Source: a virus
Direction: 5' to 3' (one strand)
DNA length: 64,000 nucleotides
Virus record (IMG/VR): IMGVR_UViG_3300028864_000019
Span: 47,870-111,869 of that record
The notes under the pieces were generated by a model. The model was not told where the DNA came from. It made no database searches and saw only the letters and a program-made list of their open reading frames with translations. This document shows, in pieces, positions 56,363 to 64,000 of the stretch; position 1 is the stretch's first letter, and each line of letters starts with the position of its first letter. A program made the position numbers and the translations under genes.

Positions 56363-58111
56363 TTGACAAAAAAACAATCTACAGAAATCCCAATCCCTCA
56401 ACTACAAAAGATAGATTTAACTATACCAGTTCTATCAGAAGGCGAAACAAAACAAGTGTCTAATATCGGTGGGAATTACATCTTATCAGATATAGAAACA
56501 TCTACTACTAAAGATTATTTTGATCCAAACTACATACAACAAGCTACATATGATGCACAAAGATTAAGTAATATTTATAGTACTGTATTAGATAAAAATA
56601 CATCATCTTATGTTACAACTATGGACGAATTATCCTCATTAGCACAGAACACTCAAACTAGTATAGATAAAATAAAGAAAATAAACGGAATAGTTAAATA
56701 TTACATAAACAAAGAAGATTTAATTGGTAGAGTGGTTGAAACTATAGAAAATAATATAAACATAAATTACAAAATTGATTATCCATCTCCTAGCAGTAAA
56801 AAAGGTACTAAACTAAAAAAAGAACAAAAAATGGAAGACGAATTAAAAGTAGTAATAGAAAAGTTTAATAAACAAATTAATATACCTAAGTTAATAGCCG
56901 ATAATGCAGTTATTACATATACAGAAGGTAATTTTATATTCTATTTAATGGGTGATAGTGAAAATGGTTATTCTATAGTAAATTATCCAATGGATATTAC
57001 TGAAATCACACCAATGAGAATTGATGACGACCCAGTAGTGTCTTTTAATGTTACTGAATTATCATCAAGGTTACAAGAGAGTAGAACAAAATATGGAAGA
57101 TTAAAAACAAATAAACTTATTGATATTGAAAAAACAATAGAAGACGAAGTTAAAAAATGTTATCCTACTGAAATATATGACGCTTATAAAGGGAAAGACC
57201 AATATGCTTTATTAAATCCACAAAAAATAGGATTAAATAGGATAAATAATTTAAAAGGGCTATATGGATTAACACCTATATTTAAAGCACTACAACCTCA
57301 ATTAATGTTGGAAACGGTTGATAAAAGTGACCAAAAAGTATTAATTCAAAAGACTAAAAAGATTTATTTGCAATTAACTGAAAAAGAATTAATGGAAAAG
57401 CCAAATGCCATTAATATGATAGGTCATGCACATGTGAGTTTACTTGAAGCTATGTCAAAAGATACTATTATATATACTGCTGACCCACAAGTACAAGATT
57501 TAAAATTGATTGAACCTAAAACTGAGTTGACTGATGAAAAAACTAAATCAGGTTATAAGTTAAGAATATTAGAAGCATTAGGAATATCATTTATTAGTTC
57601 AGAAGGTTCTAAATCTATAACAACTACTAAAATAAACTATGACGAACTATTAAAAATGGTTAATAGAATAACTAAGAGTTTAGAACCAATCCTTAATAAA
57701 TACTATCAGTTGGTATGTGAAGAAAATGGTTTTCCTTTGGAATATTCACCTACTATAACTATTGAATCTACTAAGTTGCTGGATTTAGAAACATTATTAA
57801 GGTTAGTAGAAACTATGTACTCAAAAATTGGATTAAGCTACGATACTATTTTGACAATGCTAGGATTAAATCCTGAAATTGAAATTAATAAACGTGTAAA
57901 AGAAAATAAAGTAACAATAGATGGCGTAGAAATGACTACTGATGATATTATGAGTCCTCATATAACATCTTTCACAACATCGGGAAAAGACGGAGACACG
58001 GTAACACATAATAATCTAGATTCTAATACCAATAAGAATAATAGTAAAAAAAATGAAAATATAGATAAGCAAGAATCAGATCAATCACGAAAAGAAGCAT
58101 TAAAAGTATGA
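56363..58111 (+). CDS. portal protein
   Basis: A TTG start at 56363 follows AAGGAGG. The 582-residue length and the position directly after the large terminase fit a portal. The sequence contains the usual mid-domain path (LIADNAVITYTEGNFIFYLMG ... LNRINNLKGLYGLTPIFKALQPQLMLETVDKSDQKVL) and a late coiled segment. The last 60 residues are polar low-complexity (TVTHNNLDSNTNKNNSKK). By position it forms the ring through which DNA enters the head. Confidence 0.75.
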   Translation: MTKKQSTEIPIPQLQKIDLTIPVLSEGETKQVSNIGGNYILSDIETSTTKDYFDPNYIQQATYDAQRLSNIYSTVLDKNTSSYVTTMDELSSLAQNTQTSIDKIKKINGIVKYYINKEDLIGRVVETIENNININYKIDYPSPSSKKGTKLKKEQKMEDELKVVIEKFNKQINIPKLIADNAVITYTEGNFIFYLMGDSENGYSIVNYPMDITEITPMRIDDDPVVSFNVTELSSRLQESRTKYGRLKTNKLIDIEKTIEDEVKKCYPTEIYDAYKGKDQYALLNPQKIGLNRINNLKGLYGLTPIFKALQPQLMLETVDKSDQKVLIQKTKKIYLQLTEKELMEKPNAINMIGHAHVSLLEAMSKDTIIYTADPQVQDLKLIEPKTELTDEKTKSGYKLRILEALGISFISSEGSKSITTTKINYDELLKMVNRITKSLEPILNKYYQLVCEENGFPLEYSPTITIESTKLLDLETLLRLVETMYSKIGLSYDTILTMLGLNPEIEINKRVKENKVTIDGVEMTTDDIMSPHITSFTTSGKDGDTVTHNNLDSNTNKNNSKKNENIDKQESDQSRKEALKV

Positions 58112-58132
58112 TTTGAAAGGTGGTGATATAGA

Positions 58133-59716
58133 TTGGACGAAGATAAAATAATTTTATATAGTAATAACAAAATAGAAATATCAGAATCTCAAGATGATTC
58201 ATATATGAATGTAAAATTCATTATATGTAATTTTGATCCCAATAGAAATAATGTAATGTTAAATAGAGATACTATAGAAAATTGGTTAAATACTTTAGTA
58301 ATGAAGCCACTAGTTGGATTAATAAAACCAAATAAGGATGATGAGTTGGATTTTACTTCACATCAAGCAAAAAAAGTTTATGAGTTAATTAATGGACAAC
58401 TTCAAGAAAAATTAAAGTTTGGAACTGATGCCTTTGGAGTATTTGATACTGTTCAAATTGAAACTATTGATGAGGTAGAATATATTACAGCTAATTGTAG
58501 AGTTTGGCGTAGGTTTGAAAATTGTTGCAAAATAATACAAGATAGATTTGATAGTGATGAACCATTAAATACATCTTGGGAAATATCAATTGTAAATAGT
58601 AATATAAATGCAATAGGTGGAAAACAAGTTAAAGTTATTAACGATGGTATTTTTATAGGACATGCGTTGCTTTCTAAATATACAAGTCCTGCATATGATT
58701 GTAGTGGTATGTTAGAAGTTGCCGAAGAAACACAACAAGAAGACGAATTTGCAGAAGCATTTATAAACGATTTAAGTGAAATCAATAGTTTTGAACAAAT
58801 ATCAGAGAACCAAGAAAACATAGAAACAAGCATTCAGTCTGATGAAAAATCAGTTGAAAATAAATTAAACGAAAACATAGAAGAAAAAGGAGGAATTGTC
58901 GATATGGCAGAAAATAAAAACAAAACAGAAGTGTCATCTATAACAACAAATGATTTATATGATAAATTAAGAGTTGCTATTAATTCAATAGACACAAACA
59001 AATGGATTTGCATATCAAGAGTATATCCGTATGAATTTAGAGCAGTAGGGTATGATTGGAATGCAGAGAGCGAAGATGACTTTATAGAATATGCTTACAC
59101 TGTTAATTCAGATGAAAGTATATCTATTACAAGCCAAACACCAGTTAAAATGACTTTTGTTCCATCAGTTCAAATTGATGAACAAATTCAAGAAATTCAA
59201 GCACAATTAAATGGTGTTAATGATGAATTATCAACTAAGAACGAGGAACTTTCTACAAAAATAGATGAAATTGTGAAACTTGGTGAGACAATTACAAGTC
59301 AACAAGAAACTATTGCAGAAAAAGAAAAGGCTATAGCTGAATTAGAACCACTTAGAATTGAAAAGGCTGAAGCTGATGCAAAGAAATTAGAAGCCGAAAT
59401 TGCAGAAAAAAAAGAAAACTTAAAGAAAATGGCTTTATCTAGTAAATATTTTACAGAAGAAGATATTGAGAATTCAGAAGCAATTAAAGAAGCAATTTCA
59501 AATTTAGACGAAAAACAAATTAAATGTCTAATAGCTGAAAGAGTTGTTGAACAAGCTTCAAAAGTAGAAATAACTACTAAAGAAGAAAAAGCAGAAGTTG
59601 AAACAAGTGAAAAAGAAGTAGAAGTTTCTACTGATTTAAACGCAAATACAAACTATAAGTATGAAAATTCAAGTTCTGCATTATTAAATTATGCTAGAAG
59701 AAATATTAAAAGATAA
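58133..59716 (+). CDS. prohead protease/scaffold fusion-like protein
   Basis: A TTG start at 58133 with AAAGGTGG. Residues of about 1-200 form a beta-rich domain (MNVKFIICNFDPNRNNVMLNRDTIENW...TSWEISIVNS...FIGHALLSKYTSPAY) with the layout of phage head-maturation proteases. Residues of about 340-500 form a long coiled coil (QIQEIQAQLNGVNDELSTKNEEL...) typical of scaffolds. An internal ATG at about 58904 with GGAGGA could give a separate scaffold-only product. It lies between portal and capsid genes. Confidence 0.65.
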   Translation: MDEDKIILYSNNKIEISESQDDSYMNVKFIICNFDPNRNNVMLNRDTIENWLNTLVMKPLVGLIKPNKDDELDFTSHQAKKVYELINGQLQEKLKFGTDAFGVFDTVQIETIDEVEYITANCRVWRRFENCCKIIQDRFDSDEPLNTSWEISIVNSNINAIGGKQVKVINDGIFIGHALLSKYTSPAYDCSGMLEVAEETQQEDEFAEAFINDLSEINSFEQISENQENIETSIQSDEKSVENKLNENIEEKGGIVDMAENKNKTEVSSITTNDLYDKLRVAINSIDTNKWICISRVYPYEFRAVGYDWNAESEDDFIEYAYTVNSDESISITSQTPVKMTFVPSVQIDEQIQEIQAQLNGVNDELSTKNEELSTKIDEIVKLGETITSQQETIAEKEKAIAELEPLRIEKAEADAKKLEAEIAEKKENLKKMALSSKYFTEEDIENSEAIKEAISNLDEKQIKCLIAERVVEQASKVEITTKEEKAEVETSEKEVEVSTDLNANTNYKYENSSSALLNYARRNIKR

Positions 59717-59774
59717 TTAATTTAAATTAATTAAATAATAAATTAAAATAATAAAAGAAAGAAGGAATATTAAT

Positions 59775-60236
59775 ATGTATAGAAGATTACAAGTAAACTC
59801 AGGAAAAGTATTTAATGCTCAAAACACAGTAAAGGTTGATATGAAAAGGGGGACATTCGTAAACGAGAGTTATGATGCCACTAATAAAATCACAACATTG
59901 ATAAAAGCAGTTGCAGACGCAAATGTTGTAGGAATTTTAACAAGAGATGTAGTTGTTGATGTAGATGTAGCAATGGGTATGCCAGTTTCAGATTATTCTA
60001 CTTCTCAAGATCTTGTTTTAACAGGTGCATACGCTGGAGTTGAAACAATTCAAAAAGGAGAAAGATATGCAACAGAATTATTTGCTTCTGCATTAGTTGA
60101 TGCTGATGTGGTTGAAGGTTCTTTATTAACTGTTGTAAATGGAGAATTAGCAAAAGGAACTACTGGTTCTGCTTTTTATAGCCTTGGTTGGATTTATGAC
60201 AATGGACACAAATTATTAGGATTTAGATTAGTTTAA
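59775..60236 (+). CDS. head decoration/stabilisation-like protein (153 aa)
   Basis: A beta-rich protein with many V, D, T and G (VVGILTRDVVVDVDVAMGMPVSDYSTSQDLVLTGAYAGV ... GSLLTVVNGELAKGTTGSAFYSLGWIYDNGHKLLGFRLV). It fits the small capsid-decoration or K-structure domains (DUF2190 type) found directly before the major capsid gene. AAGAAGG precedes the ATG. Confidence 0.55.
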   Translation: MYRRLQVNSGKVFNAQNTVKVDMKRGTFVNESYDATNKITTLIKAVADANVVGILTRDVVVDVDVAMGMPVSDYSTSQDLVLTGAYAGVETIQKGERYATELFASALVDADVVEGSLLTVVNGELAKGTTGSAFYSLGWIYDNGHKLLGFRLV

Positions 60237-60271
60237 TAAAAAAATAATAAAAGAAAGAAGGAATATTAATT

Positions 60272-61312
60272 ATGATAAACAGAAACATAGAATTAAGCGA
60301 AGAAGAAGTAGTAAAAAGATTTAAAAGTGGAGAAGCATATCAATGGGCTAAAAATGTATATTCTAAAAATGTATTAAGAGAAAAGGATATAGTATTATCA
60401 GAAGACGAAGAAGCATTTTCACAAGTAGTTAATACAATGGTAAATGATGCTTGGAAATATGGTAAAACAGAAGCTAGAGAAAGTATTGCACAAATAGTTG
60501 TAGATATAATTGAACCAATTATATTTGAAGTACCAAATGAAGTATTAACTCAATTCTTAACAGATAAGGGTTCTTATGGCGAATTTGATATGGTTAGAAT
60601 TAGAAAATCACCAAAGAATACATTAGTTGCAAGACAAGTTGCTAACAGAACAGGTAACGTAGATAAATCTTACCTAGATGTAGCAGAAGGAAACACAATG
60701 GAAACAGTTTTACAAATCGAAACTGAAATCCCAATGTCTAATTTAAGAAGAGACGGTGCAGTTGGAGTAGCAACTTTAGCTATGTATGCTATTGAAGAAT
60801 TTGACAAACAAAAATTTAAAGCAATATTAAGCTATGTAGATAAATTAATCACTGGTGGAACTCAAGTATTTGGTGTTACTGGTGCATGGACTGCTGGTGC
60901 TACTCAAAGCTTAACTGATTATACATATGATAATGCAGTTACAGGTAAAGAACCATTAATTGTTGGATTATCTAACAGAATAAGAGAAATGTGCAGAGCC
61001 ATCGGTGCTGATTTCTATTCTGAAACAATGAAAGGAACATTAAATGATTTATCATTACTACAAGTATTAAATGGTTGTAAGTTAGTTCCAGTATTAAAAG
61101 GTAAGAAAACAGGAGACGATCAAACATTATTACCAGAAAATAGAGTATTTGGTTTTTCAGGAACAATTGGAGAAATGTATACAAAAGGACAAATGTTTAC
61201 TAGAACTACTGAAGAAAACAATGGTGAAAAGATTTCATTCAAATTCTCTGGAGTTGAATTTGGAATTTGTGTAACTGATACTCAATACATTTCAAAAATA
61301 ACTATTTCTTAG
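60272..61312 (+). CDS. major capsid protein (HK97-fold type)
   Basis: 346 residues in the canonical position after scaffold and decoration genes. Landmarks: the N-terminal helices, IIFEVPNEVLTQFLTDKGSYGEFDMVRIRK, then ETEIPMSNLRRDGAVGVATLAMYAIEEFDKQKFKAIL (the long spine helix), and the later NRIREMCRAIGADFYSETMKGTLNDLSLL and GEMYTKGQMFTRTT. Codon use is noticeably richer in favoured codons, as expected for an abundant product. A terminator follows, isolating it as a strongly expressed unit. Confidence 0.75.
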   Translation: MINRNIELSEEEVVKRFKSGEAYQWAKNVYSKNVLREKDIVLSEDEEAFSQVVNTMVNDAWKYGKTEARESIAQIVVDIIEPIIFEVPNEVLTQFLTDKGSYGEFDMVRIRKSPKNTLVARQVANRTGNVDKSYLDVAEGNTMETVLQIETEIPMSNLRRDGAVGVATLAMYAIEEFDKQKFKAILSYVDKLITGGTQVFGVTGAWTAGATQSLTDYTYDNAVTGKEPLIVGLSNRIREMCRAIGADFYSETMKGTLNDLSLLQVLNGCKLVPVLKGKKTGDDQTLLPENRVFGFSGTIGEMYTKGQMFTRTTEENNGEKISFKFSGVEFGICVTDTQYISKITIS

Positions 61313-61321
61313 TTATAACAT

Positions 61322-61354
61322 TAGGGTGTGTATTAATTTACATGCCCTTTCTTA
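61322..61354 (+). terminator. rho-independent terminator after the capsid gene
   Basis: AGGGTGTGTA-TTAATT-TACATGCCCT, then TTCTT. Confidence 0.75.
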
Positions 61355-61391
61355 ATAAAATAAATAATATAAAATTCAAGGAGAGATAATT

Positions 61392-62003
61392 ATGGAAATG
61401 ATAAAAGAAATAGACTATGTGGATGTATACCACGATTATGATTATAAAACATTTATAGCAAGTGAAAATCCTTTAGACGCAGGATATGAATTACCTCCTA
61501 AGATTGATGGAGAACCATATTATGTATCTGTACTATGGAAAGATATTATGAAAGCTAATATGAAATCAGAAAACTTCAAGAATCAAGCTATTAGATTCTC
61601 ACCAAATATTGAAGACCAAGCCTATAAACAATTAAGAATAGACGTTAATAAAGACAAAAACTCTTATTCAAGAGATGAAATAGAAAGAATGATCCTACAA
61701 CCTAATGACACAATATTAACAAAGATAACTCAAATAGATAAAATGTCAACAATAGACTCTTTCTTATCATTATTAGTTTATTTGAAAAATACTAACAAAT
61801 ATCTTATTGCCGAAAAAGTGGAATTATATATAAGAGCAAGAAAAGAAGAAATTGCTGAAGGTATAAGAAAATCAGAATTAGAAGTTGACGCAACTGAAAA
61901 TATCGAATTAGCAGTAGCTCCAAATGAAGAAAATGTTGAAGATATTCAAGAACCTATTGTAACAAAAACAACAACTAAGAAAACTACTACAACTAAGAAA
62001 TAA
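61392..62003 (+). CDS. hypothetical head-region protein (203 aa)
   Basis: An acidic helical protein ending in a Thr/Lys low-complexity tail (TKTTTKKTTTTKK). The middle (LLVYLKNTNKYLIAEKVELYIRARKEEIAEGI) is helical. Position after the capsid gene suggests a head-completion or chaperone role. Family not recognised. Confidence 0.55.
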   Translation: MEMIKEIDYVDVYHDYDYKTFIASENPLDAGYELPPKIDGEPYYVSVLWKDIMKANMKSENFKNQAIRFSPNIEDQAYKQLRIDVNKDKNSYSRDEIERMILQPNDTILTKITQIDKMSTIDSFLSLLVYLKNTNKYLIAEKVELYIRARKEEIAEGIRKSELEVDATENIELAVAPNEENVEDIQEPIVTKTTTKKTTTTKK

Positions 62004-62057
62004 TAAGGGAGATATATAAATCTTCCTTTAATGAATTATAGAAAGGAATGATTAATA

Positions 62058-62528
62058 TTGACGCCTTATTCAGAAGTAATAGATAGATTTGAACGTAAAA
62101 TAAAAGAATACAAAGATTTCTTTTGTTATGAAAATGTTACAGAAGAAGAATTTATAGAAATTACAAATAGAAGAGAAATGGGTTTATTAGAAGATGCAGT
62201 AAGTGACTTGCAATTAGTTGTTTCCATCTCTCAAAATGTAGATTTTTTAGATAAAAATGATGATTTAGAAACATTTAATTTTGAGTTAGTTCCATTGGAA
62301 AAGGATTTAATTAGTGATTGTATGGTTATTAAAATGTTTGATGAAGGAATAGTCAGGTTGAAAAAATATCAAGAATACTTTGGAGATGATATTAAAATGC
62401 CCAATTCTAATACAGAAAGGACTACCTATTTAAAAGTTGCTGAATATAGACAAATACAATTTGATAAAAAAGTTGTTAGCTATAACAGTAAGAATAGAAA
62501 AACTGGTGGTCATTTATTGGCATATTGA
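62058..62528 (+). CDS. head-tail connector-like hypothetical protein (156 aa)
   Basis: A TTG start with AAAGGA. The pattern YSEVIDRFERKIKEYKDFFCYENVTEEEFIEITNRREMGLLEDAVSDL resembles small phage head-completion or adaptor proteins (DNA packaging gp6-like). The stop is one nt before the next ATG. Moderate confidence in the gene, low in the role. Confidence 0.55.
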   Translation: MTPYSEVIDRFERKIKEYKDFFCYENVTEEEFIEITNRREMGLLEDAVSDLQLVVSISQNVDFLDKNDDLETFNFELVPLEKDLISDCMVIKMFDEGIVRLKKYQEYFGDDIKMPNSNTERTTYLKVAEYRQIQFDKKVVSYNSKNRKTGGHLLAY

Positions 62529-62529
62529 T

Positions 62530-63861
62530 ATGAATAAAGAAGATTTAAAATATTATAGAACTATAAACAAAGTTTCTAATAATCAAACAAGCAAAGAATC
62601 ACTCATTTCTGGAATTACACAAGACTATAATAACGCTAGAGAACATGCAATATATAGATTTGATGTATTAATAAATTCAATCGATGCAAAAGATGTATTT
62701 ATAAATAACTTAGAAGCTCCAATCAAAGGAGTAATTGACATATCAAGAAAACAAACTGCTGATACTGAAATGGAAGAAAAATTGCAAGTATATCCTAATC
62801 AGATTAAACGTGGAGACTATGTTAAATTCAAAGTCAATGAAACTGATACACTAAGAACTTATCTTATTAAATCCAAGATAGATAAAAAACATGGATATGA
62901 TGAAGGTATCTTTGAAGAGTGTAATTATGATTTGAAATTCATAGTTGATAACACTTTATATACTATTCCCACAATTGTGACGAATAATACGAAATATACA
63001 TTGGGAATAAAAAGTATTGGTGGAAGTTCAATAATTGAGGGAGATGGAATGTTTGGATTAGTACTCTCAAATAATGATATATCAAAACTGATAAAAATAG
63101 ATCAAAGATTCATAGTAAATGGTCAGGCTTGGAAAGCAACACAAACGGATAGGGTTACTACTAAAGGCGTATTAGCTGTATTACTTGGAGAAACAGCCAT
63201 AAATTATGAAATAGATGATATGGTTTTAGGTATAGCGGACTATAAAACTGTAATTCCACATACATATACATATAATGTCCCCACTACATTTGAAGTAACT
63301 AAGGGAACATCGGCAAATTTAGTATATTCTATTAAAGATGAATTAGGTTCTGAGATTGATTATAGTGGAGTTATGGTTACAAGTAATAGTCCCTTAGCAA
63401 CTATTACTAATACAAATGGAGTTATTTCAATAAGTGGAGTAAATATAGGTTTAGGTAGTATGAAACTACAAGTTACATTAGATAGAGTTTTAAAAGAATT
63501 TGATATTGCATTTGAAGTTAAAACAGATGTAATTGTTCCTGTAATATCATATTCGTGTGAATGGTCAACAGGAAAAGTATCTAATGGCGTTAGCTTGAAA
63601 ACTTATATGTCAAGTACTGCAAATTGCAAAGAAACCATTAATGGTGTCGCTGATTCAACATTGATAGTAAATTATTCATTAGATTCTATTGGAAGTTCTT
63701 TAGTAGCGACAGGGTCAGTAACAATCACTAGAAAATCTAATGTTGACTTCTTAGTTAAAAATGTTAGTGTAAGCACATCAAAAAGTTTCATAATAACATT
63801 TACTAATAGTGTAGATAATTCAATAATTTCTACTCAAACTGTTAGTCTTAGTGGCATGTAA
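62530..63861 (+). CDS. phage structural protein with Ig-like C-terminal domains
   Basis: ATG 62530, one nt after the previous stop; an upstream TTG at 62437 lies inside that gene and is rejected. The N-terminal half (about 1-240) resembles neck or stopper proteins that bind the tail (YPNQIKRGDYVKFKVNETDTLRTYLIKSKID...FIVNGQAWKATQTDRV). The C-terminal half (about 250-443) is two beta-sandwich units with many V, T and S (FEVTKGTSANLVYSI...), like bacterial Ig-like domains used for surface display. Confidence 0.65.
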   Translation: MNKEDLKYYRTINKVSNNQTSKESLISGITQDYNNAREHAIYRFDVLINSIDAKDVFINNLEAPIKGVIDISRKQTADTEMEEKLQVYPNQIKRGDYVKFKVNETDTLRTYLIKSKIDKKHGYDEGIFEECNYDLKFIVDNTLYTIPTIVTNNTKYTLGIKSIGGSSIIEGDGMFGLVLSNNDISKLIKIDQRFIVNGQAWKATQTDRVTTKGVLAVLLGETAINYEIDDMVLGIADYKTVIPHTYTYNVPTTFEVTKGTSANLVYSIKDELGSEIDYSGVMVTSNSPLATITNTNGVISISGVNIGLGSMKLQVTLDRVLKEFDIAFEVKTDVIVPVISYSCEWSTGKVSNGVSLKTYMSSTANCKETINGVADSTLIVNYSLDSIGSSLVATGSVTITRKSNVDFLVKNVSVSTSKSFIITFTNSVDNSIISTQTVSLSGM

Positions 63862-63867
63862 TAAAAT

Positions 63868-63882
63868 AAATTAATGCATAAA
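63868..63882 (+). repeat. 15-bp-like element
   Basis: AAATTAATGCATAAA right after the stop of the structural gene; TTGATA follows 8 bp later. Confidence 0.6.
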
Positions 63883-63997
63883 TAATGAGTTGATAAAACA
63901 GAACTTTTATTGGGTTTTTAAGTTTTGAGAATGTGGCTATAGGCTAGGTGTAGAAAATTAAAATTAATTAAAATGATGGAGGTGATAGTAAATAATT

Positions 63998-64000
63998 ATG
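63998..64000 (+). CDS. start of a further late gene, cut by the window edge
   Basis: The last three bases are ATG, 12 nt after GGAGGTGAT (63978-63986), consistent with the next late gene starting here. Confidence 0.35.

Noticed and set aside
62437-62529. Upstream extension of the Ig-like structural gene
   Set aside because: It overlaps the end of the previous gene by about 90 nt, while ATG 62530 sits one nt after that stop.
1-64000. CRISPR array
   Set aside because: No set of regularly spaced identical repeats with unique spacers was seen; the tub and rep repeats are short and close to their own genes.
1-64000. Complete insertion sequences or attachment sites
   Set aside because: No transposase, integrase catalytic domain or long terminal repeats were found; the recombinase-like protein lacks catalytic residues.

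Overview
The window is very AT-rich DNA with small, tightly packed genes, strong AGGAGG-type ribosome binding sites and many TTG starts. This points to a low-GC Firmicute, most likely a Clostridium. It combines plasmid and phage genes in one continuous block: a TubZ/TubR/TubY-type partition locus with a centromere-like repeat array, an iteron-type RepB replicon, and a head/packaging module (terminase, portal, protease-scaffold, major capsid). I read it as part of a large extrachromosomal phage-plasmid. The species is inference; no ribosomal or chromosomal gene is present to fix it.

Layout. (1) About 1-26.3 kb is almost all on the minus strand. It holds many short accessory genes of unknown function plus recognisable ones: an XRE repressor, a zinc-ribbon/FxLYD membrane protein, an orphan recombinase N-domain, a nucleotidyltransferase beside a CYTH protein, a BRO/ANT antirepressor, a DnaJ-zinc-finger/ParB-like protein, a P-loop kinase, a GIY-YIG homing endonuclease, a plasmid-replication-like helix-turn-helix protein and a secreted HEXXH protease. 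A gene-free stretch at 18.9-21.0 kb follows. Then comes a membrane/DNA-translocation module with small membrane proteins, a YdjM-like protein, a replication-relaxation-like protein and an FtsK/HerA ATPase. (2) 26.7-28.3 kb carries a plus-strand Vsr/EDxHD-like homing endonuclease. (3) 28.4-32.6 kb is the maintenance core: tubZ, tubR, the repeat array, divergent tubY, the iteron origin and repB. (4) 32.9-38.8 kb (plus strand) has a second replication-like protein, a deoxyribonucleotidase-like protein, a CoiA-like protein and a DUF5659 protein. (5) 38.9-41.7 kb encodes a 922-residue protein with the hallmarks of single-chain two-barrel RNA polymerases (YonO/QDE-1 type). (6) 42.2-64 kb (plus strand) is the late region: beta-CASP RNase, tRNA-Ser, metallophosphoesterase, ClpP-like protease, a RepL-like protein, an HNH homing endonuclease, a zinc-finger protein, terminase, portal, scaffold-protease, capsid and head-completion genes.

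How it fits together. RepB with its iterons and TubZR with its array would maintain the element as a plasmid. The antirepressor and XRE repressor suggest a lysogeny switch. The phage RNA polymerase sits directly before the late genes and could transcribe them. A 15-bp element (AAATTAATGTATAAA and variants) recurs across the whole window. It abuts the -35 box of several promoters and also sits in leaders just before ribosome binding sites.

Most notable signals. There are four short TGA-containing interruptions in three late enzyme genes, three of them at active-site motifs: the beta-CASP HxHxDH motif, the ClpP catalytic His, the terminase Walker A and a second site in the terminase. Two unrelated homing endonuclease genes share a leader whose stems covary. 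The putative tub centromere repeats are spaced by exact multiples of 11 bp. All functional statements rest on motif recognition by eye; no database search was run.
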